From Bacteroidota bacterium (lineage in GTDB: Bacteria; Bacteroidota; Ignavibacteria; SZUA-365), in assembly GCA_018224345.1 (NCBI GenBank), contig JAGTUW010000181.1, forward strand, positions 1-11,432: 11,432 nucleotides of DNA, in the 5' to 3' direction. The notes beneath the pieces were generated by a model. The model was not told the DNA's origin. It searched no databases and saw only the letters and a list, made by a program, of their open reading frames with translations. Below, in pieces: positions 1-6,276 of the stretch; positions within the stretch are counted from its first letter, which is position 1; each line of letters starts with the position of its first letter. The translations under genes were made by a program, and so were the position numbers.

Positions 1-489
1 GGCGTGCGGGCACGCATCTATTACATGCGCGGGATGACCTATCGCATGGACGGCAACGTCCCCGCCGCACGGCAGGACTTCCTCGCTGCACGCGAAGCGC
101 AACCCGGCGATCCGTATGCCGTGCGGGCAGCGATCGAACATGCCGTCCTCCTGGCAGAAGACGGCGATGCCGACGCTGCAGTCTCCGCACTCACCAACAT
201 CGCCACGGCACGTGTCGACGCCATCGGCGCCGAAGCACAGTACCGGCAAGGGATGATTCTGCGCAATGCCGGGAGGCTCCCGGAAGCCGAAGAAGCGCTC
301 ATGCGTGTCGGCTATGTCTTCGCCGATGCCGCTCCGTGGAATGCCCGCGCACTGCTGATGCTCGGAAAAGTGAGCGAAGAGATGGAGAAGAACGAAGCGG
401 CACGTGAGCACTACCGGAAAGTCATTCAGCAATTCGCCGGATCCAGAGAGGCTGAGGAGGCCCGAACGCGCCTGGAGATGATACGATGA
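1..489 (+). CDS. TPR-repeat protein, 3' end (5' partial)
   Basis: The reading frame is open from the first base (GGC, then GTG at 4), so the true start lies upstream and only the last 162 residues or so are visible. The sequence is a run of paired amphipathic helices of tetratricopeptide type, with small residues (A/G) and aromatic residues at helix-packing positions. The last unit, around residues 130-160, has the 'AREHYRKVIQQF' pattern followed by an Ala/Glu-rich helix, as in BamD or CpoB/YbgF-like periplasmic TPR proteins. TPR proteins act as protein-protein adaptors, and no catalytic motif is visible here. The stop overlaps the next gene's start by four bases (ATGA at 486-489), so translation is probably coupled to the barrel gene. 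A role as periplasmic scaffold for the downstream barrel/TonB machinery is inferred from context. Signal peptide and full length cannot be judged. The TPR call is fairly secure; the CpoB comparison is only a resemblance. Confidence 0.8.
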   Translation, partial: GVRARIYYMRGMTYRMDGNVPAARQDFLAAREAQPGDPYAVRAAIEHAVLLAEDGDADAAVSALTNIATARVDAIGAEAQYRQGMILRNAGRLPEAEEALMRVGYVFADAAPWNARALLMLGKVSEEMEKNEAAREHYRKVIQQFAGSREAEEARTRLEMIR

Positions 490-2198
490 AAGATATGTTC
501 GTCATCTTCCTGGTATTCTTCGTCGCTCTGCCGCTGTCAGCGCAGGACAAACCTCTGCCCCCTCCGCGGGATTTCCAACCGGAGACCCGACAGGTCCGCG
601 ATGTGCTGCCGACGCTTCTGCTCCCTGAATACGTCATCACCGGCAGCGATATGATCAGTTTTATCCAGGATCGCAAAGGAGAAGTCAGTGAACCGGACAG
701 CCACGAGTTCTCCGCGCGGGCTGGACGCGGCGAGCGCGAACAGCGTTTTGTCACGACCGTCCCTTCTCACATGCCGCTGCGCAAACCCGACCTGACCGGA
801 AGCAGCGAAGTACTGCGCCTGCGTGCCGGATTCGGCGCCTACTCCACACCCCGTCTGGAAGCCTGGTACGCCGACCGCTATCCCGAAGGTGATGCCATGG
901 CGCATTTCGCCTATGAACGCAGCAACGGTCATGTCCCTCATGCGGACTATTCGCATTTCAATGCCGGATTCAGTGGCGGTTCCTATCTTCCGCGTAACCT
1001 GACGCCCCTGCTGGCTTCTTCCCGCTTGCAGGGAGATATGCAGTTTCAGGTCAGTGATTACGGCCTGTACGCGGACAGAGTGCTCCAGGAACAACCGGTG
1101 CTCGATTTCCGCAGAACATCCTTCGGACTCTCCGCGGGTATGGATCTGCAATCACGCAACAATCAGGTGCTCGATCACGATGTGCGGCTTTCTTTTGCAC
1201 ATCTTGCCGTTGACGAGGCGCTCGGGATCCGGGATACACTTGCGCTGGATGAATACAGGCAGATGGAAAACCTTCTTGCGCTCGATGCCTCCGCACGGCA
1301 TCGCATTGCCGGCCACCAGACGAGCTTCGGACTGCAACTGCATGTCAACGACCTGAGCGAACGCATGGAGGAGAGTACACGGCCGTTTTATATGAGCAGC
1401 GATGCGAAGATGCAATTTGACATCGGTGAGCGCACAAGACTGGAAGGAAGCGCCGCGATGTATCTCTATCGCGGCAGTGATCACGCATCGCAATTCCGCC
1501 TGTATCCCTCCCTTCTGCTGCACACGAATGTTGCAGAGCACTGGTCGCTGTTCGGGGGATGGCTTCCGGAAGTTCGTGAACAGACACTCAGCGGATTTCT
1601 CCGTATGAATCCATATATGATGCTCGCCTCCAACATTCGTCATACCGATCTGCCGCTGCGCTTTCGTGCCGGTGCGGATTACGATAACCGGCGGCAAAGC
1701 AGCGCGCGTGTCTTCGTGGAATATCTCTCGAGTACGTCCTGGCCCCGCTTCGGGCTGCTCGATGATCCTGTCCGCCAGCAGTGGGAAATGCGCTACGACG
1801 GACGTGCTTCGATCGTACACCTGAACCTGGAACTGGCACATGCCTTCAGCAAACGAACGCGCGTACAGCTCAGCACGGAAATACGGACCTCGTCCCTCGA
1901 CGGTTATGAAGGACGGATTCCTTATCTCCCCGATTACGAAACCCGCGTCCTGCTGACGCATTCCTTTCCCTTCGGTCTGCGTGTGCAGACAACCGTACAA
2001 CTGGTCGGAGAACAGGAAGCGGACGGCGGCGCTCTGCCGGCATGGATGTTGCTCGGACTTGACCTCGAGTACCGCATCGGACGAAACTTCGGCGTATTTC
2101 TGCACCTCGACAATCTCCTCGACCAGTCCTGGCAACGATGGCCTGGTTACAGAGAACGGCCGTTCTTCATGATGGCAGGTATCAGTACGCATATATAA
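486..2198 (+). CDS. Plugless TonB-receptor-like outer-membrane beta-barrel protein
   Basis: The 570-residue product opens with a clear Sec signal peptide: MKDM, then a hydrophobic core at about residues 5-16, then LSAQ with cleavage near residue 20. From about residue 85 onward it is built of alternating polar/hydrophobic strands rich in aromatic and Arg/Glu residues, typical of an outer-membrane barrel. The C-terminal section (FGVFLHLDNLLDQSWQRWPGY, then ERPFFMMAGI) closely resembles the last two strands of TonB-dependent receptors. A normal receptor is longer and carries a plug of about 130-150 residues; here only some 60 residues separate the signal peptide from barrel-like sequence, and no plug motif is visible. 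At residues 48-53 the sequence EYVITG resembles a TonB box (compare the VVTA type), which could let it touch TonB. GGAG at 474-477 lies 8 bases before the ATG. It is followed by an acidic membrane protein and exbB-exbD-tonB, supporting a TonB-energised partner. The substrate is unknown. The barrel call is good; the plugless reading is inference from length. Confidence 0.75.
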   Translation: MKDMFVIFLVFFVALPLSAQDKPLPPPRDFQPETRQVRDVLPTLLLPEYVITGSDMISFIQDRKGEVSEPDSHEFSARAGRGEREQRFVTTVPSHMPLRKPDLTGSSEVLRLRAGFGAYSTPRLEAWYADRYPEGDAMAHFAYERSNGHVPHADYSHFNAGFSGGSYLPRNLTPLLASSRLQGDMQFQVSDYGLYADRVLQEQPVLDFRRTSFGLSAGMDLQSRNNQVLDHDVRLSFAHLAVDEALGIRDTLALDEYRQMENLLALDASARHRIAGHQTSFGLQLHVNDLSERMEESTRPFYMSSDAKMQFDIGERTRLEGSAAMYLYRGSDHASQFRLYPSLLLHTNVAEHWSLFGGWLPEVREQTLSGFLRMNPYMMLASNIRHTDLPLRFRAGADYDNRRQSSARVFVEYLSSTSWPRFGLLDDPVRQQWEMRYDGRASIVHLNLELAHAFSKRTRVQLSTEIRTSSLDGYEGRIPYLPDYETRVLLTHSFPFGLRVQTTVQLVGEQEADGGALPAWMLLGLDLEYRIGRNFGVFLHLDNLLDQSWQRWPGYRERPFFMMAGISTHI

Positions 2199-2252
2199 CC
2201 ATGACGCAACATTCGGACATAACGATTCGCCGACAGCAGATGTCTTCCGACC

Positions 2253-2258
2253 GGGAGG
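2253..2258 (+). promoter_or_regulatory. Shine-Dalgarno site for the acidic membrane protein
   Basis: GGGAGG ends 5 bases before the ATG at 2264. It is the best ribosome-binding match near this gene and favours 2264 over the ATG at 2201, which has only a weak purine run upstream. It lies inside the longer version of the reading frame. Confidence 0.55.
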
Positions 2259-2263
2259 CTGAC

Positions 2264-3142
2264 ATGGAACGCGAGATTCCGGACGGTCCTGCCAGCAGTA
2301 TCGACGCACGGCATTTCATTCCCGTCGAGGCGCTGGAAGCACCGGCATCCGGAAACGGCACGCCGGTCGATATCGCCGCGCTTGTCGCCGAAATCCGCCG
2401 AGGCTTCGGTATCGGACATGAGGATGTTCTTCCGGCAGATGACACATATGCAGCCGGAGAAGAGCAACAGGCAGCATCCACCACAGAGGAACTTTCTTCC
2501 CCTGACGCGGAAGGGACAGTCGTTTCAGAATGTGATAACGACGTCACCGCTGCGGGACACAATCCGGACGAGGAACACGACCGCTTGCTGCTTGAGGCCG
2601 AAATGGAAATCGAAGGCTTCGAGGCAGCGTCCCCGGCGGTTGATCACGACGATGCGGTTGATCACGACGATGCGGTTGATCACATTCCGCCTCACCTGGC
2701 TGAGGGATGGTCCGATGTATCTACCGGTTCCGGGGACGCACGCAATGAGCATGCGAATCCTGATGCCAGTGACTTGCAGCAGGAGGCGGCGGAACTGTCT
2801 GATGATCCGGAGGCTCCGGAAGCTACGTATGACGAAGATTTCCCTGATGCATCATACATGCCGGATCTGATTGAAGAAGAGAGTGATGAATTTCCGGACG
2901 ATGAGGAACCGGATCCGCTTTCCGACGAGGATGTGTTTCACAGAAACCGGGATCAGCTTTACCACCCTCCCGAGGAAAAGACATCACATCGTCTTCTTTT
3001 GACCGCGGTTGCGCTGACACTGTGCGTCATCCTGATTCTTATCTATGTGCTCCTCGATCCTCGCGAAACGCATGAGGTTCCCGGAAGCGCTCCTGTCGGG
3101 CGGCAGTTGCTGATCGATGCAGCACCGGCGACGTTCACATGA
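2264..3142 (+). CDS. Acidic single-pass membrane protein of unknown function
   Basis: I do not recognise this family. From the chosen ATG at 2264 it has 292 residues. Residues 1 to about 240 are extremely rich in Asp/Glu and poor in Lys, probably largely disordered, and include a tandem AVDHDD repeat. A single hydrophobic helix follows at about residues 244-264, then a 28-residue tail. His-Arg before the helix and Asp-Pro-Arg-Glu after it suggest, weakly, that the acidic part is cytoplasmic and the tail periplasmic. The start at 2264 is preferred because GGGAGG ends 5 bases before it. An in-frame ATG at 2201, two bases after the barrel stop, would add 21 residues but has no visible ribosome-binding site. 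An ATG at 2240 is also in frame. The gene sits between the barrel gene and exbB on the same strand, so it is likely co-expressed with the ExbBD-TonB motor, perhaps as a cytoplasmic or inner-membrane adaptor. That role is inferred from position only. Confidence 0.7.
   Translation: MEREIPDGPASSIDARHFIPVEALEAPASGNGTPVDIAALVAEIRRGFGIGHEDVLPADDTYAAGEEQQAASTTEELSSPDAEGTVVSECDNDVTAAGHNPDEEHDRLLLEAEMEIEGFEAASPAVDHDDAVDHDDAVDHIPPHLAEGWSDVSTGSGDARNEHANPDASDLQQEAAELSDDPEAPEATYDEDFPDASYMPDLIEEESDEFPDDEEPDPLSDEDVFHRNRDQLYHPPEEKTSHRLLLTAVALTLCVILILIYVLLDPRETHEVPGSAPVGRQLLIDAAPATFT
2636..2683 (+). repeat. 18-bp in-frame tandem repeat, 2.7 copies
   Basis: The unit GCGGTTGATCACGACGAT occurs at 2636-2653 and 2654-2671 without a mismatch, and its first 12 bases recur at 2672-2683. 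The unit length is a multiple of three and encodes AVDHDD, so copy-number change would leave the frame intact. Perfect identity at the DNA level suggests recent duplication by slippage rather than old protein-level repetition. It lies in the acidic, probably disordered part of the protein. Confidence 0.95.
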
Positions 3143-3176
3143 ATCTGAACATTATCACACCATAGCGGAGACTTCG

Positions 3177-3857
3177 ATGACATTGTTCGATCTCTTTCTC
3201 AAAGGCGGTCCCATCATGTGGTTTATTCTCGCCACATCCCTGTTGGCGACCTATCTCGTGGTTCAAAAACTGATTACCCTTTCAAGGGTAAAGGTCGACG
3301 GGGCAAAATTTATTCTGGAGATCCGCTCCGTACTCGGCAGCGGCGATGTGAAAACTGCTGTATCGATCTGTTCAAAGGCAGGCACACCGCTGGCACGAAT
3401 CCTGCGTGCAGGACTGCTCAAAATGAAAGGCGCACATCAGGAAGTCAAGGATGCAGTAGAAAGCGCAGCCCGGATGGAAGTCTACCGTCTCGAGCGTGGC
3501 CTCGGGTTGCTCGCATCTATCGCAGGTATCGCCCCGCTGCTCGGTTTTCTCGGTACGGTCACAGGAATGATCGGTGCTTTCCGCGTCATTGAGATCAACG
3601 AAGGCGTCGTCAATCCACAGCTTCTTGCTTCAGGAATATGGGAGGCCTTGCTGACGACTGCGTTCGGACTGATGGTCGGTATCCCGGCCTATTTCATCTA
3701 CAACTATCTCGTCACCCGCGTAAGCAATTTCGTTTTTGAAACCGAATCGAGCTGCAATGATTTCCTCGATATAGCGCTGGTCGAGCAGCGCAAGGCCCAG
3801 ATTGCGGTGAAGAAGGCGCGGATGGCGCGTGAAGCGGCACAGGGGAAGACATCATGA
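3177..3857 (+). CDS. exbB: ExbB/TolQ/MotA-family proton channel protein
   Basis: The 226-residue product is the channel subunit of an inner-membrane proton-motive-force motor. With ExbD it converts proton flow into movement of TonB (or TolA in Tol systems). Three membrane helices are visible at about residues 12-32, 108-135 and 156-178, with a cytoplasmic loop between the first and second. The second helix carries the family signature APLLGFLGTVTGMIGAF (residues 119-135). The third carries ALLTTAFGLMVGIPAY (157-172). Both contain the threonines that line the ion path in this family. Size matches ExbB/TolQ (about 220-240 residues). The start at 3177 is chosen because GGAG (3167-3170) precedes it by 6 bases and the N-terminus then matches family length; an upstream in-frame start would only add a charged, non-homologous stretch. 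The stop overlaps exbD by four bases. The basic C-terminal tail (KKARMAREAAQGK) is cytoplasmic. The ExbB name is preferred over TolQ because a TonB-type gene follows; the family call is very secure. Confidence 0.95.
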   Translation: MTLFDLFLKGGPIMWFILATSLLATYLVVQKLITLSRVKVDGAKFILEIRSVLGSGDVKTAVSICSKAGTPLARILRAGLLKMKGAHQEVKDAVESAARMEVYRLERGLGLLASIAGIAPLLGFLGTVTGMIGAFRVIEINEGVVNPQLLASGIWEALLTTAFGLMVGIPAYFIYNYLVTRVSNFVFETESSCNDFLDIALVEQRKAQIAVKKARMAREAAQGKTS

Positions 3858-4285
3858 AAATCCAGATCACGCAGGCCAACAAGCCGCTGACGATTTTCAG
3901 CTATTCGTCACTGACAGATATCGTGCTGCTGCTGTTGATCTTTTTTCTGCTCACATCCTCTTTCATCATCACCGAAGGCATCAAGGTGACGTTGCCCGAG
4001 GCCGAATACAGTACCGCCACCGAACAGGAACAACTCGTCGTGGCATTGCTCAATGACGGAAGGATTTTTCTCAATAACCTTGAGGTACCGCAAGAGCATT
4101 TCCGTGCGTCGCTTCAGGAGAAACTGACCGATCCGGAACAGCAGATTATCGTGCTTTCAAGCGATGCCGATGTCCCGTTACAACGCGCCGTCTTTGTCAT
4201 GGACGAGGCAAAAGGACTCGGCGCCACACGCTTTTTCATTTCTACTACCCAGAAAGAACAGATAGAATCCGATGACATTCGATAG
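3854..4285 (+). CDS. exbD: ExbD/TolR-family biopolymer transport protein
   Basis: The 143-residue product is the stator-partner subunit that sits in the ExbB pore. It has a short cytoplasmic N-terminus, one membrane helix at about residues 20-40 and a periplasmic domain. Near the start of the helix, SLTDIVLLLLIFFLLTSSF contains the conserved Asp (D22), equivalent to the essential proton-carrying aspartate of ExbD/TolR. The periplasmic part includes LPEAE after the helix and the IIVLSSDADVPLQRAVFVMDEAK segment, the usual ExbD 'D..v.......v.d.....G' pattern. Length is typical of the family. The ATG overlaps the exbB stop (ATGA at 3854-3857), and GGGGA lies 7 bases upstream of it. The 3' end overlaps tonB by 14 bases, so stoichiometry is probably set by coupled translation. 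All key residues appear intact. Confidence 0.95.
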   Translation: MKIQITQANKPLTIFSYSSLTDIVLLLLIFFLLTSSFIITEGIKVTLPEAEYSTATEQEQLVVALLNDGRIFLNNLEVPQEHFRASLQEKLTDPEQQIIVLSSDADVPLQRAVFVMDEAKGLGATRFFISTTQKEQIESDDIR

Positions 4286-5123
4286 CGTTGACACGAAAAG
4301 CTGGGGTATTTCCATCGGCCTGCATGCGTTGCTGCTGCTGATCATGATTTTCCTGGCGGCATTTCCTGACGCATCCCGTTTGCCTCAGGAGATTGAATTA
4401 CATTTTCTCATGCCGCAAAACCAGCGTGTACAACCGGTGATGGCTGATGCACGGCCGCGGGTCGAGCAAACAACGCAGCTTCAGCGCACGCAGACCCCGC
4501 AGGCACGGAACACCCCCTCCGCGGCACAACCCGCTGCGCGTCAGTCTCCCGCACCACAGACAACGGCACGCAACGCGGGCCGCGAAGAGGCTGCTCCTTC
4601 GACCCCGGTTCCCCCGACTGCGGTCCGCGGTGGTGACGATGCCATCGATTTCATGGACAAAGGGGGCGGGAAGTCAACCCGCAGCTCTGCACCCGTTACC
4701 GGTGAATACACACGGCGTGAATCCCGCGAGCAGGGCCTCTCCTCTTCCGCACATTCCTCCGATCAGGTCACGGGCGCAGGCGCCGGGAAAGATCACGCAC
4801 TGACGAGCGATCCCGGAACGTTGAGCGCAACTCCGCATTCTTCCGCCAATATCGAATGGGACGGCGGACTCTCAAGAAACCGTATCGCAGGCCTTCTCCC
4901 GGCCTTCCCTCCAGGCGCCGATCGCGAGGTGCAGGTGGCCGTACGCTTCCAGGTGCGGCCTGACGGCACGATGTACGGTATGACGGTGATTCAACGTGGT
5001 GATCCGCGTTATGAGCGCGCCGCGCTCGATGCGATGCGCACATGGCGCTTCAATGCACTACCCGCCGACGCAAAACAGGCCGATCAAATAGGCACCGCAG
5101 TGTTTTCGTTCAAACTCAGATAA
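4272..5123 (+). CDS. tonB: TonB-family energy transducer
   Basis: The 283-residue product is the periplasm-spanning transducer that carries ExbB/ExbD-derived energy to outer-membrane proteins. An N-terminal membrane anchor occupies about residues 11-30. Within it S14 and H18 keep the Ser-x3-His spacing of the TonB anchor (S16/H20 in E. coli), the face that contacts ExbB/ExbD. A long Gln/Pro/Ala/Thr/Arg-rich linker (about residues 50-195) replaces the classical Pro-Glu/Pro-Lys linker. The TonB C-terminal domain follows at about residues 205-283, with the recognisable VAVRFQVRPDGTMYGMTVIQ and AALDAMRTWRFNALP segments and a beta-strand at the very end. No SD is obvious before the ATG, but it lies inside exbD (14-base overlap), so translational coupling is likely. 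It is last in the cluster and is followed by a hairpin. A TolA-type role is possible, but the C-terminal domain looks like TonB. Confidence 0.92.
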   Translation: MTFDSVDTKSWGISIGLHALLLLIMIFLAAFPDASRLPQEIELHFLMPQNQRVQPVMADARPRVEQTTQLQRTQTPQARNTPSAAQPAARQSPAPQTTARNAGREEAAPSTPVPPTAVRGGDDAIDFMDKGGGKSTRSSAPVTGEYTRRESREQGLSSSAHSSDQVTGAGAGKDHALTSDPGTLSATPHSSANIEWDGGLSRNRIAGLLPAFPPGADREVQVAVRFQVRPDGTMYGMTVIQRGDPRYERAALDAMRTWRFNALPADAKQADQIGTAVFSFKLR

Positions 5124-5129
5124 TTCCCC

Positions 5130-5182
5130 CCGCTTCACCTGATCCACTCTGTCACTCTCCGGCAATCAGGTGACGCGGTTTT
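5130..5182 (+). terminator. Putative rho-independent terminator after tonB
   Basis: TCACCTGAT at 5135-5143 is the perfect complement of ATCAGGTGA at 5165-5173. Beyond one mismatch the arms extend by four more pairs (5130-5133 with 5175-5178). TTTT follows at 5179-5182. The position, 7 bases after the tonB stop, fits the end of the six-gene cluster. The 21-base loop is long and the T-run short, so termination may be partial, or the element may be an mRNA 3'-stability hairpin. Confidence 0.55.
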
Positions 5183-5186
5183 GGAT

Positions 5187-5213
5187 TGTATCGCGTGCCG
5201 AATCGGCGATACA
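5187..5213. promoter_or_regulatory. Perfect 8-bp inverted repeat, candidate operator
   Basis: TGTATCGC (5187-5194) and GCGATACA (5206-5213) are exact reverse complements separated by 11 bases, centred at 5200. A second, overlapping short palindrome, GCCGA-A-TCGGC (5197-5207), sits in the middle. The element lies about 90 bases upstream of the sorting-domain gene, in a gap otherwise free of genes. Spacing of about two helical turns between arm centres suits a dimeric repressor or activator. Weak promoter-like hexamers overlap it (TTGTAT at 5186-5191 and TACATT at 5210-5215, 18-base spacer), so binding could block or position RNA polymerase. A plain RNA hairpin is the alternative. Confidence 0.45.
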
Positions 5214-5304
5214 TTGTCTTCCAGACATTCGATCACCCGGTTGGCTCGCACACCGTGGGATGGATGCAGAACCCGAACATGTGTAACATCAGATCCAGAT
5301 ATCC

Positions 5305-6273
5305 ATGAAAGGCAGTATGACCCTGGTCGTCGCCGTTATGACATTGCTCAATGCAACCCTGCTCAACGGGCAGTCTCCAAATGAGCTCGATGAGGCACGG
5401 AAAGATTTGCTGGAGCAGACCATCGCCATGATGGAGGATAGAGTGTTCCCCGTCATGACACAATGGAGAGAGCAGTTCGAATCCAGGATCTCCGAGCGCG
5501 ACCTTCGACATCTCAATACGCTGCGTGAACGATACACACTGCTGCGGGAGAACATCGATCACAACATGCGCGCAAGACGGGCGGCCTGGCAGAATAATGA
5601 TTTGCAAACCCTCGTGTCCCTGCGTTCACTGCTCAAATCACAGTTCGATGAGCGGAGGAAGCTGCTCAATGATGTGGGACGGATCACGACGCGGAATCTG
5701 AAACACTATCAATATCTGACGTCGCGTATCGATTCGACAGTGGAAGAGTGGCGGGCGGCATCCATGCGCATTTTCATCGACTGGTTCGGCAAATACCGCA
5801 GCGTGCTTGCACCCGCGATGCACACGGCGGACGGGGAGTCCCTGGCGCAGCTGATGGCAGCATGCAAAAACATGCGTCTGGAAATTCTCGATGACCGTGC
5901 AGGCGCACTGTTTCTGCTCTGGGACGGCGAAGACTACACACAGGAGATTCGTCTGAGCGGTCTCCCTGATTCTCCACTGACAGATCTCGGTCCGGATCCC
6001 GCCAGGGTATTCTTTCTCAGATCTGCAGATCCGAATCCCTTTACCGAGCAGACAAACATCCACTTCTCTATCCCGCTATCAGGCGGCACGTTGATCAAGG
6101 TCTTCGACGCCCGCGGTACGGAAATGAACACACTTCTCGATGAGCCTCTCCGCACAGGAAATCATGTCGTGATACTACGCGGCGAACAACTTGTACCGGG
6201 CACCTATTACATCCGTGGGCAAGGCAACGGCTTCTTCGACGCCATTTCCGTAAGACGATCCACGAATCGCTGA
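5305..6273 (+). CDS. Secreted helical protein with T9SS type A sorting domain
   Basis: The 322-residue product has three parts. Residues 1-22 form a Sec signal peptide (Lys at position 2, hydrophobic core, LLNG before a likely cleavage at Gln23). Residues about 25-165 are a strongly charged, almost purely helical region with coiled-coil-like heptads, faintly reminiscent of Spy/CpxP-type periplasmic helices but not identifiable. Residues about 238-318 are a classic Por/type IX secretion C-terminal sorting domain: ADPNPFTEQTNIHFSIP, then GGTLIKVFDARGTE, then TGNHVVILRGEQLVPGTYYI. That domain directs export across the outer membrane by the T9SS and is usually removed, often with attachment to the cell surface. 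ATG 5305 is preferred over the in-frame ATG 5317 because it supplies the lysine of the signal peptide. No SD is seen. No T9SS machinery gene lies nearby. The gene ends 3 bases from the convergent helicase gene. The domain call is strong; the function of the helical part is unknown. Confidence 0.85.
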   Translation: MKGSMTLVVAVMTLLNATLLNGQSPNELDEARKDLLEQTIAMMEDRVFPVMTQWREQFESRISERDLRHLNTLRERYTLLRENIDHNMRARRAAWQNNDLQTLVSLRSLLKSQFDERRKLLNDVGRITTRNLKHYQYLTSRIDSTVEEWRAASMRIFIDWFGKYRSVLAPAMHTADGESLAQLMAACKNMRLEILDDRAGALFLLWDGEDYTQEIRLSGLPDSPLTDLGPDPARVFFLRSADPNPFTEQTNIHFSIPLSGGTLIKVFDARGTEMNTLLDEPLRTGNHVVILRGEQLVPGTYYIRGQGNGFFDAISVRRSTNR

Positions 6274-6276
6274 GCG

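Larger units (their letters stand above)
5124..5304. other. Intergenic region between tonB and the sorting-domain gene
   Basis: This is the only sizeable gene-free stretch in the window. It holds the putative tonB terminator (5130-5182) and the 27-base inverted-repeat element (5187-5213). The promoter for the following gene must lie here unless it is expressed by readthrough. No SD-like sequence precedes the ATG at 5305, which is common for Bacteroidota-type genes. No convincing small gene is visible in 5214-5304. Confidence 0.6.

Noticed and set aside
537..2309. Two long minus-strand frames (204 and 385 codons) opposite the barrel gene, split by a single stop
   Set aside because: They lie in the antisense frame that aligns codon-by-codon with the barrel gene, so they are open simply because the sense gene avoids TTA, CTA and TCA codons. 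The translations are rich in Cys/Arg/His with no recognisable domain, and the sense protein has a signal peptide and barrel features.
3117..3176. Longer exbB start giving 20 extra residues
   Set aside because: The extra residues are charged and His-rich, overlap the upstream stop, and have no family match; GGAG at 3167-3170 marks the ATG at 3177.
3275..3290. Palindrome TACCCTTTCAAGGGTA inside exbB
   Set aside because: It is a 7-bp palindrome with a 2-base centre within conserved coding sequence, with no T-run or promoter context; chance is sufficient explanation.
5181..5384. Small TTG-initiated frame across the intergenic gap
   Set aside because: It runs through the inverted-repeat element and into the secreted-protein gene in another frame; the translation is Cys/Arg-rich with no signal or family, and there is no ribosome-binding site.
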